The translations under genes and the position numbers were made by a program. Source: an uncultured Parabacteroides sp. (GTDB lineage Bacteria; Bacteroidota; Bacteroidia; Bacteroidales; Tannerellaceae). From it: a stretch of 64,000 nucleotides of DNA. Positions 33,113 to 42,949 of this stretch are shown piece after piece. Every line of letters starts with the position of its first letter. Positions within the stretch are counted from its first letter, which is position 1. The notes under the pieces are model-generated. The model searched no databases. It saw nothing but the letters and a program-made list of their open reading frames with translations, and had not been told where the DNA came from. The DNA lies in contig NZ_CAJJWO010000026.1 in NCBI RefSeq assembly GCF_905196875.1, forward strand, positions 4,266 to 68,265, written 5' to 3'.

Positions 33113-35986
33113 TTATTTTCCGCATATATCCTTGAAAGGACACCAGGCACAGGCTTTTTCCGTCGGGGTCTGCACGAATGGTTTCTCGCGGCTGAATATT
33201 TCATCCAGACAGCCGCGCAAACCGTCTTCGAAGGCTGCCGAATATTCCGCAAAATCAGTCACCCGTTCCGACCGGGTTCTTTCTATACGGCGGCTTACGG
33301 CTGCATCGAACGAGTCTGAGAAAAGCGTACGCATATAATAGATACCCGGCTGAAGTTTTTTCCCCGCCGGAACTTCTCCATACATCAAAGAATACATGAA
33401 GACCTGCATCACTGCTTTGGCACGGTCTTTCTCTTCCATATCGAACAGACTTTCCACGGTAGTAAACGTAGAAGTCCCGCTACCGCTCTTGTAGTCGATA
33501 ATACGGACAGCATCCCGCACCTCGTCGATGCGGTCGATAAAACCTTTCAACTGGATCTCCGAGCGGTCGCTCAGGGTAAAGAGACGGTTGATCAGTCTCT
33601 CGGATTCGATGTATTTGAACGGGGTGAGCTTGCTGTCGCGCTCCAGTATCTTTTCGACATATTTACGGATCATTTCACCGATCAGGAAGTTCTGTCCTGT
33701 CAGCGGACGCACCACGTCTGTCTTGAAAAAGACCTCAGCGAATGCACGTGCAATGGCGCCGGTCAGTACCGGAGTATCTTTTTTGATGGCTTTCAGCAAA
33801 TCGGCTGTCACCATCTTTCCACAAAGAGGTTCATATAATTCTTCCATTACCTTATGCAAGATACTACCGAACACATTACTCTCTATCGTCTCACTCACCT
33901 CCTCTTCTTCACGGATACCTTCAACGACTGAGAAATAGAACTTAAGCGGACAATCCAGATAGGTATTTACGGCGCTGGCGGAAATGGCACGTACACCACC
34001 CTTACGGAATGCCGCCAAACGCGCCATCACCTCATCGGTCTTTTGGACCTGTAAGGCCGGAGTCTTAGCGGACGAGACATTATAGACAACCAATTTATCA
34101 TGCATCGGCTGTTCATAATGATAATGCAACTGATGGACGAAACGGCTCACCTCTCCCGTCTGCAATCCGTTACTCCGGGTGTCATATAATAGGCTGACAT
34201 GGCTTGCCCGATAGATCAGGCGATAGAAGTGATAGGCCCAGACACTGTCCTGATGCTCGTAGGTGGGTAATCCGAACCCACGACGCAAGTTATACGGGAT
34301 AAACGAATTGGCCGCTTTCCTCAACGGGAAGATCCCTTCATTCATAGAAAGAATGATCAGGCGGTCGAAATCGAGTGCACGGGTTTCCAGTACTCCCATA
34401 ATCTGCAGGCCGGAAAGCGGTTCACCCCGGAAAGGAATCGTAATCGTATCCGTCACACGTTTCAGCAGGCGGAAATAGGTGTCGATCTTCATTTCAATAC
34501 CGGTGTCCTGCATGATCTCTTTCATACGGTTCACAGTCGTGAAATAATGGAAGATAAATTCCTGTTCGATATCATTGGTCCGCTGGGTAGCGTCTTCTTC
34601 CTCTTCGTTGGAAAGGGTGTACATCACCTTATTCAGTTCCTGCAAGACATTGATTAGGTAATCGGAGAAGGTTTCGACATCCGTTACCGGAGTAAACAGA
34701 ACAGAAAGAAGAGCAGTTTTACCCAGATCGGCAGAAGTAATATATATCTTATTGTTCTCAGCTATATCCCTGATCAGGAAAGAGACAGTCTCCGGGTTCG
34801 TGGTGCTGATATACCGGTGGTTCAGTATAGGCAATACATCACGGAAATAAAACATCGGCTGCCGGTCTACGTAACGGACATTCTTTTGCAGTGCCAGAAT
34901 ATATTCCATCAGTGAAGCCACTGGCGTACCGGCCAGCGGATACCCCATCGTTACATTAATACGGCGGATTTGCTCGGGAATTGCATTGAGTACAGGGATA
35001 AGCAAATGTTCGTCCGGCAGGATAACAGCCGTACGTAATGCCTCTTCGGGACTCATTTCATCTTCTTTGCAAAGTTCATTCAATAAGGAATATACCTGTT
35101 TGGCCTGGCCGATACCTGAAGGAATACCGATCACTTCGATATTTGTGTTTACCTCTTCTTCTTTGGGAAGAGGATATTTCGAAGGGAAGTTCTTCAGGTT
35201 ACGTTCCACGAAATAAGAGGCTTTGTTATTAGGGTCAGTCACTTTGGCTGAAGCATAATCCCAGTAGAAATCGGCGATCTCTCTTTTCTGGAGCTGCAAG
35301 AGGAAACGTTCCTCTGCAACAGAAAGGGCGTTCAATCCTACAAAGACGACCTTCGTATAAGGCAGGTCACAACAACGATCCTGCTCCATCTGCTCGACAA
35401 CCTCACGGAAGATCATTCCCTCATAGCCTTTGCCTTCGGCAGCGAGGGCCTTCTTCAGGTCATCATACAATGTATAAAGTATCTTCCATACAGCAAGGAA
35501 TTCTTCCTGGTTGGGCGAATCGCCTTTCGGATAAAATGAGGACCAGAAAGTACGGATAGCGGCAATCTGATCTTCATCCAGAAAGCTGAAATCATTCTCT
35601 ATCTCGCGCAAGTCGGTAACGTTGGTAAAGAGCATACGTGCATCCGCCATGTATTTATCGACATCGTCGAAATCGTTCAATAGCATCTCACCCCAATACA
35701 GGAATTCGTCGAATGTTTCTGTCGAACCGCTATGGCGTATATATATATCGTATAACATAAACAGCATATTGATACGGTCGGCTGTCTGCTTACCGCTTAG
35801 CTGCACGAACAGGTCGTTGATCGTGAGGATGGTTGGCGAGAAAAGAGGTTTCTCGGCTACCTCCGAAAGATATTTTTGAAAGAAAAGTCCCGTTCGGCGG
35901 TTAGGAAACACAAAAGCAAGCTTGCAGACTTCCGCACCGTATTGCTGATAGAATATAGAAGCTATCTGATATAAGAATGGTTTCAT
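33113..35986 (-). CDS. AddB-like PD-(D/E)XK nuclease with Fe-S motif (957 aa)
   Basis: The C-terminal nuclease core AVRIIDYKSGSGTSTFTTVESLFDMEEKDRAKAVMQVFMYSLMYG carries the D...DYKSG motif. One Cys (YLDCPLKFYF) and a final CAWCPFKDIC give the four Cys of an AddB-type 4Fe-4S staple. The N-terminal two-thirds resemble a helicase fold, but the A-motif is degenerate (AFVFPNRRTGLFFQKYL). It is probably a subunit of an AddAB-like double-strand-break resection enzyme; no AddA is adjacent in this window, on either side. The start overlaps the upstream reductase stop by 4 bp. Confidence 0.85.
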   Translation of the reverse strand: MKPFLYQIASIFYQQYGAEVCKLAFVFPNRRTGLFFQKYLSEVAEKPLFSPTILTINDLFVQLSGKQTADRINMLFMLYDIYIRHSGSTETFDEFLYWGEMLLNDFDDVDKYMADARMLFTNVTDLREIENDFSFLDEDQIAAIRTFWSSFYPKGDSPNQEEFLAVWKILYTLYDDLKKALAAEGKGYEGMIFREVVEQMEQDRCCDLPYTKVVFVGLNALSVAEERFLLQLQKREIADFYWDYASAKVTDPNNKASYFVERNLKNFPSKYPLPKEEEVNTNIEVIGIPSGIGQAKQVYSLLNELCKEDEMSPEEALRTAVILPDEHLLIPVLNAIPEQIRRINVTMGYPLAGTPVASLMEYILALQKNVRYVDRQPMFYFRDVLPILNHRYISTTNPETVSFLIRDIAENNKIYITSADLGKTALLSVLFTPVTDVETFSDYLINVLQELNKVMYTLSNEEEEDATQRTNDIEQEFIFHYFTTVNRMKEIMQDTGIEMKIDTYFRLLKRVTDTITIPFRGEPLSGLQIMGVLETRALDFDRLIILSMNEGIFPLRKAANSFIPYNLRRGFGLPTYEHQDSVWAYHFYRLIYRASHVSLLYDTRSNGLQTGEVSRFVHQLHYHYEQPMHDKLVVYNVSSAKTPALQVQKTDEVMARLAAFRKGGVRAISASAVNTYLDCPLKFYFSVVEGIREEEEVSETIESNVFGSILHKVMEELYEPLCGKMVTADLLKAIKKDTPVLTGAIARAFAEVFFKTDVVRPLTGQNFLIGEMIRKYVEKILERDSKLTPFKYIESERLINRLFTLSDRSEIQLKGFIDRIDEVRDAVRIIDYKSGSGTSTFTTVESLFDMEEKDRAKAVMQVFMYSLMYGEVPAGKKLQPGIYYMRTLFSDSFDAAVSRRIERTRSERVTDFAEYSAAFEDGLRGCLDEIFSREKPFVQTPTEKACAWCPFKDICGK

Positions 35987-36972
35987 ATTCTTTTAATCCT
36001 TTCTTGCTCTTCCGCTGTAAAACTGATATTCTCCAATGCTTTCAGATTATCGAGCAACTGATCTACCGAACTGGCTCCGACAAGTACACTGGTTACGCGG
36101 TCGTCTTTCAGCAACCAGGCCAAAGCCATCTCTGCCAATGTCTGTCCACGTTCCATCGCCAACTCGTTCAACTGACGGATCTTGTTTATTTTTTCTTCCG
36201 TCACCTGCTCACGTTGCAAGTGTCCGGTCGATTTAGCAGCTCTGGAGTTTTCAGGTATTCCATGCAGGTATTTATTGGTAAGCATTCCTTGCGCCAAAGG
36301 TGAAAAGGCAATCATACCGACTCCTTCTTCTTTCAATAAAGGCAATAAATCGGGTTCAGTCCAACGGTCGAACAGGGAATAACGTGCCTGATGAATCAGG
36401 CAGGGCACACGATGTTCTTTCAATATCGCGAGGGCTTTCGCTGTCTGCTCTGCATTATAATTGGAGATGCCGACATACAAGGCTTTCCCCTGACGGACAA
36501 TATCAGCCAAAGCACCCATCGTTTCTTCCAGAGGCGTTTCCGGATCAGGACGGTGTGAATAGAAAATATCCACATAATCGAGGTCCATACGTTTTAAGCT
36601 CTGGTCCAGACTTGCCATCAGATATTTACGACTTCCCCAGTTTCCATACGGGCCGGGCCACATATCGTAACCGGCTTTGGTCGAAATAAGGAGTTCGTCA
36701 CGATAGGCGCCGAGACCTTTTTTCAATATCCTGCCGAAGTTCTCTTCCGCCGATCCGTAGACCGGTCCGTAATTATTAGCCAAATCAAAATGGGTGATCC
36801 CATTGTCGAAAGCGGCATGAGCGATTCTGATAAAGTTGCTGAATACGTCCACACTTCCGAAGTTATGCCATAACCCCAGTGAAATAGCCGGCAGTAATAT
36901 CCCGCTACGGCCGCAACGACGATACATCATTCCGTTGTATCTGTTTTCATTTGCCTTGTATATACTTTCCAT
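35983..36972 (-). CDS. Aldo/keto reductase, L-glyceraldehyde-3-phosphate reductase type (329 aa)
   Basis: A TIM-barrel reductase with catalytic Asp and Tyr (FDLANNYGP), Lys (LISTKAGYDM) and His (DIFYSHRPDPETP). The sequence GSRKYLMASLDQSLKRMDLDYVDIFYSHRPDP is typical of the YghZ/MgrA group, which reduces L-glyceraldehyde-3-phosphate and methylglyoxal with NADPH. It overlaps the AddB-like gene by 4 bp, so the two are translationally coupled, an unusual pairing with no evident functional basis. Confidence 0.9.
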   Translation of the reverse strand: MESIYKANENRYNGMMYRRCGRSGILLPAISLGLWHNFGSVDVFSNFIRIAHAAFDNGITHFDLANNYGPVYGSAEENFGRILKKGLGAYRDELLISTKAGYDMWPGPYGNWGSRKYLMASLDQSLKRMDLDYVDIFYSHRPDPETPLEETMGALADIVRQGKALYVGISNYNAEQTAKALAILKEHRVPCLIHQARYSLFDRWTEPDLLPLLKEEGVGMIAFSPLAQGMLTNKYLHGIPENSRAAKSTGHLQREQVTEEKINKIRQLNELAMERGQTLAEMALAWLLKDDRVTSVLVGASSVDQLLDNLKALENISFTAEEQERIKRI

Positions 36973-37005
36973 GGTTTATTTTATTTCCTACAAATGTAGA
37001 TAAAA

Positions 37006-40000
37006 TCACCATAAAATAATCATTTTCTCCGTCTCAGTTGCTTCTTTCGAATTATTGGTGCTGATAGCGGCACGGTATAAATAAATGCCAGGGCGTACAT
37101 GCGAGCCTGCATTATTTCTCAAATCCCAATCGATCACATAGTCTTTAAACAATTCGGACGATCCTGTTTCCTCATGCTTCCAGTGTAAACGTCCGCTAAT
37201 ATCATAGACCATGATGCCGACCTTCATCTGTGTCTCAGGACGATTGTGTGAAAGATGAAACTTCACATTGCCGTTGGCCGGCGGCGGGGTTGCAATGATA
37301 CGGGAGAGGAAAGGTTTCAAACCTTCCACTACCTCGAATCGGAAAGTATAACTCGTTGGATTGTTCATTATATCCCAAACCTTGAATTCGGCTTCATGCA
37401 AACCCGGTTTCAATGCCGGAACAGCAAACCTAACAATGCCTTCTCCTTCCGAGTCGGGAACAAATTCATAATACCGGTTTAACGTATAGTTTGTTGCCGG
37501 ATTATTATCAATATTGAGTGTTATATCATGTCCGATACTACTACCTGTCACATTTATACCGCTTTTGTCCCAGAGCTTTGCATAGAAATAAGGGGTATTA
37601 TTTACCTGATCCCCACTCACAAAAGTAGAATCATTCAGAAACAAGGATCGTATTTCAGGACCTTGCGTATCATTATCCGGATCATCTTTCGTCCCATTGG
37701 CAAGGAATTTATCAAAATAACCTTGTGCATCCTCACCCGAAGTCTCGTCAAAAGCGTATAAACTCATTTTACCGCAAGTTTTCGCTGAATAGGAAATGTC
37801 CTTTGGTACTTTAAAGGTGAATTTGAACTTACCGTCTTTCACAGAACCGCCTCCTTCAAAAACAGTATTAAAGTAATCATGATAATAGATCTTATTTTTA
37901 TAAGGATTATTTCCCAATGTGGAATCTTTTCGGTAGCCATCCAGGATCTTTGTACGCAATTCTCCATTAAAATCAGAGACGAGGCTTCCTTTCGTATCTA
38001 GAATATCTCCTTCCAAAGTTATCCAGGCATTTGCATTAAAAACAACCGTATCTTTTTCTATCGCCAAACCGTTAATTGCGGTAACCTGAACACGATGCTT
38101 GGGATAAGACAACTTCAATGCCGGATCACCGATCAGACAGAAGCCTAGTTTGCGTACATCAGAAGAATTAGACTTCGTTTTCCTTATAATATCACCTAAC
38201 GTTAGTTGAGAATATTTCTTATCAAATAACAAATTCATAAACTTCGCGTTAATCTCCTCATTAATATCCACAAAAGCTACGCGAGAAGTAGTAAACAAGG
38301 CAATACCACCGCTCTTCTCTCTTAAAAACACATCTTCTCCGGCAGATGTAGCCACAGCATCAAAACGACAAAAGTCGCAGGTTGCAGTGATCCATAAAGG
38401 TAAATGTTTGTATGTATATTTTAAAATATCACTATGTTTTATAACCATTTCGTCACTCAGACTCTCCGTGTTTCCGTGGCCAACATAGTTCAGGAGAAAC
38501 ATTCCATTTCTCAGTTTCTCTATAATTCTCTCTTCCACTTCCGGATATTTGCCACCACCTCCCAGATCCTTTTTAAAGGCATCGAAATAAATTTTATTTG
38601 CGATATACTCCTGACGGGACTCTTCTATCACTTTTGCTAAAGCCTCAGCATCATTCTGATGTACAATATCAAAGCTATCCGCATTATTACCATCATCAGC
38701 TATGAAACACAGGTTGTTCTTCCAAATACTAAAATCTGAATTATTCATATAGGAGATAACTTTATCCACAACCACTGTTGCCTGCTTACGGGTGCGAACA
38801 GGGAAACGTCCGATACCAAGATTCAAATCTGCCGATGACAAACTTTTATTACTATCTTCCAGAAAACCGAAATAATCATCTACCGGATACGAATACATAT
38901 CCAATGACTCAGTCGTTTGATAGGTTAGCAACATATTCATTCTCTCACTCTCACTCACATCCTGCCAATCTTTTGTCAGGAACCGGTTATCAAACGAACC
39001 GTCTCCAAAAAGCAAAAGATATTTAGGAGATTTTGCGTTGTCTTTACCTCGGTCATAAAACATTTTCATCAGACGTCGATAAGCCGTGGCATCTGGTGTC
39101 CCGCTTGAAAATTCATTATAGATTTCCTCCGGGGTAAATATCCGGGTAATCAGACCATCTTTCTCTTCATGCGCTTTTTGCAATCTTTCCGCCTCACTTT
39201 TAAAAGCCGAAGGAGAGATAATCACCATATCGACCTGTTCAGATCCATGCAAATTCTGATTAGTAACCAGTTGTGCCTCTTTTGCTGAAATAGACGGAAT
39301 AGTCTTGTCCAGCTGAATAACAACAAACTCTCTTAGCAGATCTGCTTCAGGAATTATAAATGACAAGTCTGTTCCACTCAATTCAGCCTCCATCACTTTC
39401 GGATTTAACGCATCCGTAACATCCCACACAGTCGTATTTGAGTTGGCATTTTTTATTGTAAAACGGGATTTATGTCCTATCGATGAAACATTACGAAAAA
39501 AAGTCGGTTCATTATACGTTCGAAGTTCTCTCTTCAGGTGTACACAAATGTAATCCAGAAATGCAGTTTTATTATTTCTTTCGGAATAATTCACTTTGAT
39601 AATAAAATCTTTACCTTTTTGTCCTTTCCAATAACCAGATCCTTCAGCCGATCTGGCTTTTATATAAATGAAGTTTTTTGTACTTGAAGATATGCCCGAT
39701 ACAGACCCTTTCACAACATCTTCATTCTCTATCGAAAGGGTAAAATTTTTAATTTCATTCGTTTTAGCAACCAATCGGCATTTCACCATAGCATCTTCCT
39801 GCACTATTCCTTCTACATTATTAAAAGGCACTGATATCGACGACATAAGCGACTCTCCATAAAGTTCACGCCCCGAAGTATTGAGAGAGACCAAATCCTT
39901 TTCATGTAAAAGACAATCGTCAAAAGTATTAAATACTTCCACTGCATCTTTGGACTCTGATTTTATCGTCTCCATTTCTTTTGCGTTCTGAGAAGAAGTA

Positions 40001-40449
40001 AGGAAATAATATCCGTATTCAGAATAAGGATTATTTGTATGAACAAAGGTCTTTCTTTCGGTTTGGCCGGTATACTGTTCAGACTTATACTCCCACTTCG
40101 TCGTCCCCCGCCCATAAAAAAGCAGATAATCATCTTTCCTCAAGACCGGAACCGCAGGCAGGTCATCCACATAAGGCTTCGAGAAATCTTCTTCGAGCGG
40201 CCAGCCGCCATAGCCATACACAGCCACTTTCGAAGGATCATCAAACCCCATCTTCTTTAGTTCGGAATTTGTTAGTTTATAGATTCCATCCTTCTCGATC
40301 GCTATTTTCACCCAGGTTCCATTGCTTAGTACGGAGTTTTTAGCATACCTCTCCTGTGCCCCTAACGAGAGCGACAGACAAAAACAAAACAGAAACACGA
40401 AACAGCTTTTCGCTGACAATCTTCTTTTGTGTAGTATCATATTTTTCAA
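37006..40449 (-). CDS. porU: Type IX secretion system sortase PorU
   Basis: 1147 residues with a Sec signal. A C25 gingipain-like peptidase domain spans about 400-770, with catalytic His658 in NYVGHGNTES and Cys691 in ITATCDFCRFD. The C-terminus has an Ig-like segment and a T9SS-type end (PGIYLYRAAIS...EKMIILW). PorU cleaves the C-terminal signal of T9SS cargo and attaches anionic LPS at the cell surface. Its presence implies a type IX secretion system elsewhere in the genome; porV, usually near, is not in this window. Confidence 0.92.
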   Translation of the reverse strand: MKNMILHKRRLSAKSCFVFLFCFCLSLSLGAQERYAKNSVLSNGTWVKIAIEKDGIYKLTNSELKKMGFDDPSKVAVYGYGGWPLEEDFSKPYVDDLPAVPVLRKDDYLLFYGRGTTKWEYKSEQYTGQTERKTFVHTNNPYSEYGYYFLTSSQNAKEMETIKSESKDAVEVFNTFDDCLLHEKDLVSLNTSGRELYGESLMSSISVPFNNVEGIVQEDAMVKCRLVAKTNEIKNFTLSIENEDVVKGSVSGISSSTKNFIYIKARSAEGSGYWKGQKGKDFIIKVNYSERNNKTAFLDYICVHLKRELRTYNEPTFFRNVSSIGHKSRFTIKNANSNTTVWDVTDALNPKVMEAELSGTDLSFIIPEADLLREFVVIQLDKTIPSISAKEAQLVTNQNLHGSEQVDMVIISPSAFKSEAERLQKAHEEKDGLITRIFTPEEIYNEFSSGTPDATAYRRLMKMFYDRGKDNAKSPKYLLLFGDGSFDNRFLTKDWQDVSESERMNMLLTYQTTESLDMYSYPVDDYFGFLEDSNKSLSSADLNLGIGRFPVRTRKQATVVVDKVISYMNNSDFSIWKNNLCFIADDGNNADSFDIVHQNDAEALAKVIEESRQEYIANKIYFDAFKKDLGGGGKYPEVEERIIEKLRNGMFLLNYVGHGNTESLSDEMVIKHSDILKYTYKHLPLWITATCDFCRFDAVATSAGEDVFLREKSGGIALFTTSRVAFVDINEEINAKFMNLLFDKKYSQLTLGDIIRKTKSNSSDVRKLGFCLIGDPALKLSYPKHRVQVTAINGLAIEKDTVVFNANAWITLEGDILDTKGSLVSDFNGELRTKILDGYRKDSTLGNNPYKNKIYYHDYFNTVFEGGGSVKDGKFKFTFKVPKDISYSAKTCGKMSLYAFDETSGEDAQGYFDKFLANGTKDDPDNDTQGPEIRSLFLNDSTFVSGDQVNNTPYFYAKLWDKSGINVTGSSIGHDITLNIDNNPATNYTLNRYYEFVPDSEGEGIVRFAVPALKPGLHEAEFKVWDIMNNPTSYTFRFEVVEGLKPFLSRIIATPPPANGNVKFHLSHNRPETQMKVGIMVYDISGRLHWKHEETGSSELFKDYVIDWDLRNNAGSHVRPGIYLYRAAISTNNSKEATETEKMIILW

Positions 40450-40523
40450 CTATTCAATGATCTTTTAACGCTTCCCGTTTTGTTTTATTATAAAACAGCC
40501 GGGAATTCCCAAAAGAAGTTTAC

Positions 40524-40531
40524 TAACTTTG
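40524..40531 (+). promoter_or_regulatory. Promoter -7 box of the aldose-epimerase-like gene
   Basis: TAACTTTG matches TAnnTTTG and lies 34 bp before the start codon. A hairpin (TTCCCG/CGGGAA, about 40478-40507) sits just upstream, between this gene and the divergent porU. Confidence 0.6.
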
Positions 40532-40565
40532 CTTGTCTTGAAAACGATACAAAAATTATCAGAAT

Positions 40566-41441
40566 ATGAAAACATTATCAAACGATTTACTAACCATCCA
40601 AGTGTCTCCCCACGGTGCCGAGTTAAGCAGCATTGTTGCCAATGCTACGGGAAAAGAATATCTCTGGCAAGCCGATCCGGCATTCTGGAAACGCCATTCT
40701 CCGGTTTTGTTCCCTATTGTCGGCAGTCTATGGAATAATGAATACCGACACAACGGTGTCACTTATTCACTTTTGCAACATGGCTTTGCCCGCGACAAAG
40801 ATTTTGAACTGATAAAAGAAACAGATACGGAACTACGTTTTAAACTGACTGAAAATGAAGACACGTTAAAACTATACCCATTCCCGTTCTATCTCGAAAT
40901 CGGTTACCGCCTGGCCGGTAATCAGATAGAAATCGTATGGGTTGTGAAAAATACCGGTAGCGAAGAACTGTACTTCCAAATCGGAGCACATCCTGCATTC
41001 TATTACCCCAATTATAATGCAAACAGTGAAAAACGCGGTTTCTTTGCCTTCGACCGCACAAAAGGACTAAAGTATAAACTAATTCAGGAAAAAGGCTGCT
41101 TAGGAAATCAGGAATATCCATTGCCACTGGATAAAGAAGGATTGTTGCCTCTGGATACACACACTTTCGATAAAGATGCTTTGGTTCTCGAAAACAGTCA
41201 GGTGAAACGGATAGATTTGCTCAACCAGAATGGTAGCTCCTACCTCACTGTCTATTTCACCACCCCCGTAGTCGGCCTATGGTCGCCACCTGCGAAAAAT
41301 GCACCTTTTGTCTGCATCGAACCCTGGTACGGTCGTTGCGACCGGGTAAACTATACCGGTGAATACAAGGACAGAGACTGGATGCAACATCTACAACCGG
41401 GAAAGACATTCAGTGCAAGCTATCTGGTGGAGATTCATTGA
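40566..41441 (+). CDS. Aldose 1-epimerase family protein (291 aa)
   Basis: A galactose-mutarotase-like fold of the YeaD/LacX type: AELSSIVANATGKEYLWQADPAFWKRHSPVLFPIVGSL at the start, an IGAHPAFYYP His motif and a C-terminal catalytic-Glu context (FVCIEPWYGRCDRVNYTGEYKDRDWMQHL). It probably interconverts sugar or sugar-phosphate anomers in the cytosol; the substrate is unknown. No signal peptide. It stands alone, divergent from porU. Confidence 0.88.
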   Translation: MKTLSNDLLTIQVSPHGAELSSIVANATGKEYLWQADPAFWKRHSPVLFPIVGSLWNNEYRHNGVTYSLLQHGFARDKDFELIKETDTELRFKLTENEDTLKLYPFPFYLEIGYRLAGNQIEIVWVVKNTGSEELYFQIGAHPAFYYPNYNANSEKRGFFAFDRTKGLKYKLIQEKGCLGNQEYPLPLDKEGLLPLDTHTFDKDALVLENSQVKRIDLLNQNGSSYLTVYFTTPVVGLWSPPAKNAPFVCIEPWYGRCDRVNYTGEYKDRDWMQHLQPGKTFSASYLVEIH

Positions 41442-41745
41442 ATTTAACGGATGACAGATTGGCCTAATGGAACAAAAAAAAGGCTATCTATCACAGACAG
41501 CCAATCTTCATTGTTAACCTTAAATCTAATACCATGAAAAACACAGTGCAAATATAGCGCTTTTATGTTATACAGCATAACATTTGCAAGAAAAACGCAC
41601 TCCATTAACATTATTTACCTAAAACATGTTCTAAAACATACAAAAGCAACCATTTATTATTAGAAACTTTCTTATTCGTTAGATAAAAATGAAGGGGATA
41701 CCCGAAACCGGACATCCCCTCTCATCACCAAACCTCTTATATTTG
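41442..41745. other. Intergenic region holding a small-RNA candidate
   Basis: Between the convergent epimerase-like and threonine dehydrogenase genes. It contains the leftward promoter-hairpin-U-run unit listed separately and a small palindrome TGTTAT...ATAACA (41566-41582) upstream of that promoter. A hairpin-like GGGGAT...ATCCCC near 41695-41719 may end the dehydrogenase transcript. Confidence 0.55.
41474..41542 (-). ncRNA. Candidate free-standing small RNA with promoter and terminator
   Basis: Reading leftward: a -7 box TATATTTG at 41556-41549, a predicted start near 41542, then about 70 nt ending in a hairpin (GGCTGTCT, loop GTGAT, AGATAGCC) plus eight T. The stem is perfect as RNA on this strand (one G-U pair) but has an A-C mismatch on the other, and the T-run is only on this strand, so direction is clear. 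A 14-codon frame (ATG at 41535, MVLDLRLTMKIGCL) ends inside the terminator loop. No gene follows in this direction, so it is not an ordinary leader. I cannot assign an Rfam family. Confidence 0.6.
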
Positions 41746-42699
41746 TTATTTATCGAAACGCTCTTTCAGCTTTGTAATCATATCACGGGTCATGGTATCC
41801 AGATCATAAGTCGGTTTCCAATCCCACTCTGCACGAGCACAAGTATCATCCAATGAGTTAGGCCATGACTCGGCAATTGCCTGACGCAACGGATCCACAT
41901 TGTATTCCATCTGGAAGTCAGGAATATATTTACGGATGTTATTTGCAATAATTTCCGGATCGAAACTCATAGAAGCAATGTTGAATGAGTTACGGTGTTG
42001 CAGACGAGTAGGATCAGCTTCCATGATCTGGATAGCTGCATGCAATGCATCCGGCATATACATCATGTCCATGAATGTTCCGGCAGCGATCGGACATACG
42101 AACTTCTCGCCTTTAACTGCAGAATAATAAATATCAACAGCATAGTCGGTCGTACCACCACCCGGAGGAGTTACATAAGAGATCAATCCCGGGAAACGAA
42201 CCGAACGAGTATCGACACCGAAACGAATATTATAATAATCGCTCAGCAACTCACCGGAAACTTTTGTTACACCATACATTGTACGCGGGTTGCGAATTGT
42301 ATCCTGCGGAGTTTTGTCTTTCGGAGTATTGTTACCGAATACACCAATAGAACTCGGGGTAAAGACAGCACATTTCATTTCACGTGCCACCTCCAACACA
42401 TTGAACAAACCACCCATACCGATCTTCCACGCTAACTGGGGTTTTGCTTCTGCTACCGCCGAAAGTAAAGCTGCCAGGTTATAAATCGTATCGATCTTAT
42501 ATTTAGAAACCGTCTCAGCAATCTGCTGTTCATTTGTTATGTCAACAATAGCAGAAGGTCCCGATTCCAGCAGCTCTCCTTTAGGTTCTGCACCGGAAAT
42601 ATAACCTGCCACGATGTCGCCATCATAACGTTTTCTCAACTCCATGGTTAACTCTGAGCCGATCTGACCGGTAGAACCAATAATTAATACATTCTTCAT
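41746..42699 (-). CDS. tdh: L-threonine 3-dehydrogenase, UDP-galactose-epimerase-like type
   Basis: 317 residues, a short-chain (extended SDR) enzyme: NAD-binding GSTGQIGSELT at 7-17, catalytic YGVTKVSGELL (Y-x-x-x-K) near 142-152 and the FPGLISYVTPPGGGTTDYAVDIYYSAV stretch typical of this Tdh class. It oxidises L-threonine to 2-amino-3-ketobutyrate. This type replaces the zinc alcohol-dehydrogenase-like Tdh of E. coli. It is divergent from kbl, the next enzyme of the pathway, 250 bp away. A TACCTTTG promoter word is at 42741-42734. Confidence 0.93.
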   Translation of the reverse strand: MKNVLIIGSTGQIGSELTMELRKRYDGDIVAGYISGAEPKGELLESGPSAIVDITNEQQIAETVSKYKIDTIYNLAALLSAVAEAKPQLAWKIGMGGLFNVLEVAREMKCAVFTPSSIGVFGNNTPKDKTPQDTIRNPRTMYGVTKVSGELLSDYYNIRFGVDTRSVRFPGLISYVTPPGGGTTDYAVDIYYSAVKGEKFVCPIAAGTFMDMMYMPDALHAAIQIMEADPTRLQHRNSFNIASMSFDPEIIANNIRKYIPDFQMEYNVDPLRQAIAESWPNSLDDTCARAEWDWKPTYDLDTMTRDMITKLKERFDK

Positions 42700-42949
42700 T
42701 GCGTTTTATTGTCTTTTTAAGTTTTTTCCGCGGCAAAGGTATAGAGAATAAAATTGTTCCTGCATTATTTTCTTGTGTTTTTTAATACCAAAATTCAAAA
42801 AAAAATATGACCTTTGCTTCATCAGTTGACAGTTGACTATTAACAGTTGGCAGCTTACATTTATAAAAAGCTTCAAACTGTAACTTGTCCGCATCAACTA
42901 TAAACAATTTCGTCTACTTGATTCAAAAATACTAACAAAAAACAATGTT
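42700..42949. other. Divergent tdh-kbl promoter region
   Basis: The tdh -7 box is at 42741-42734. CAGTTGACAGTTGAC and a nearby CAGTTGGCAG (about 42825-42853) form short direct repeats between the two genes that could be an operator. No convincing TAnnTTTG word for kbl is visible. Confidence 0.4.

Noticed and set aside
42825..42853. CAGTTGAC direct repeats as a fifth 22-bp-period array
   Set aside because: Spacing is 8 and about 17 bp, not 22, and there is no complementarity between outer units.
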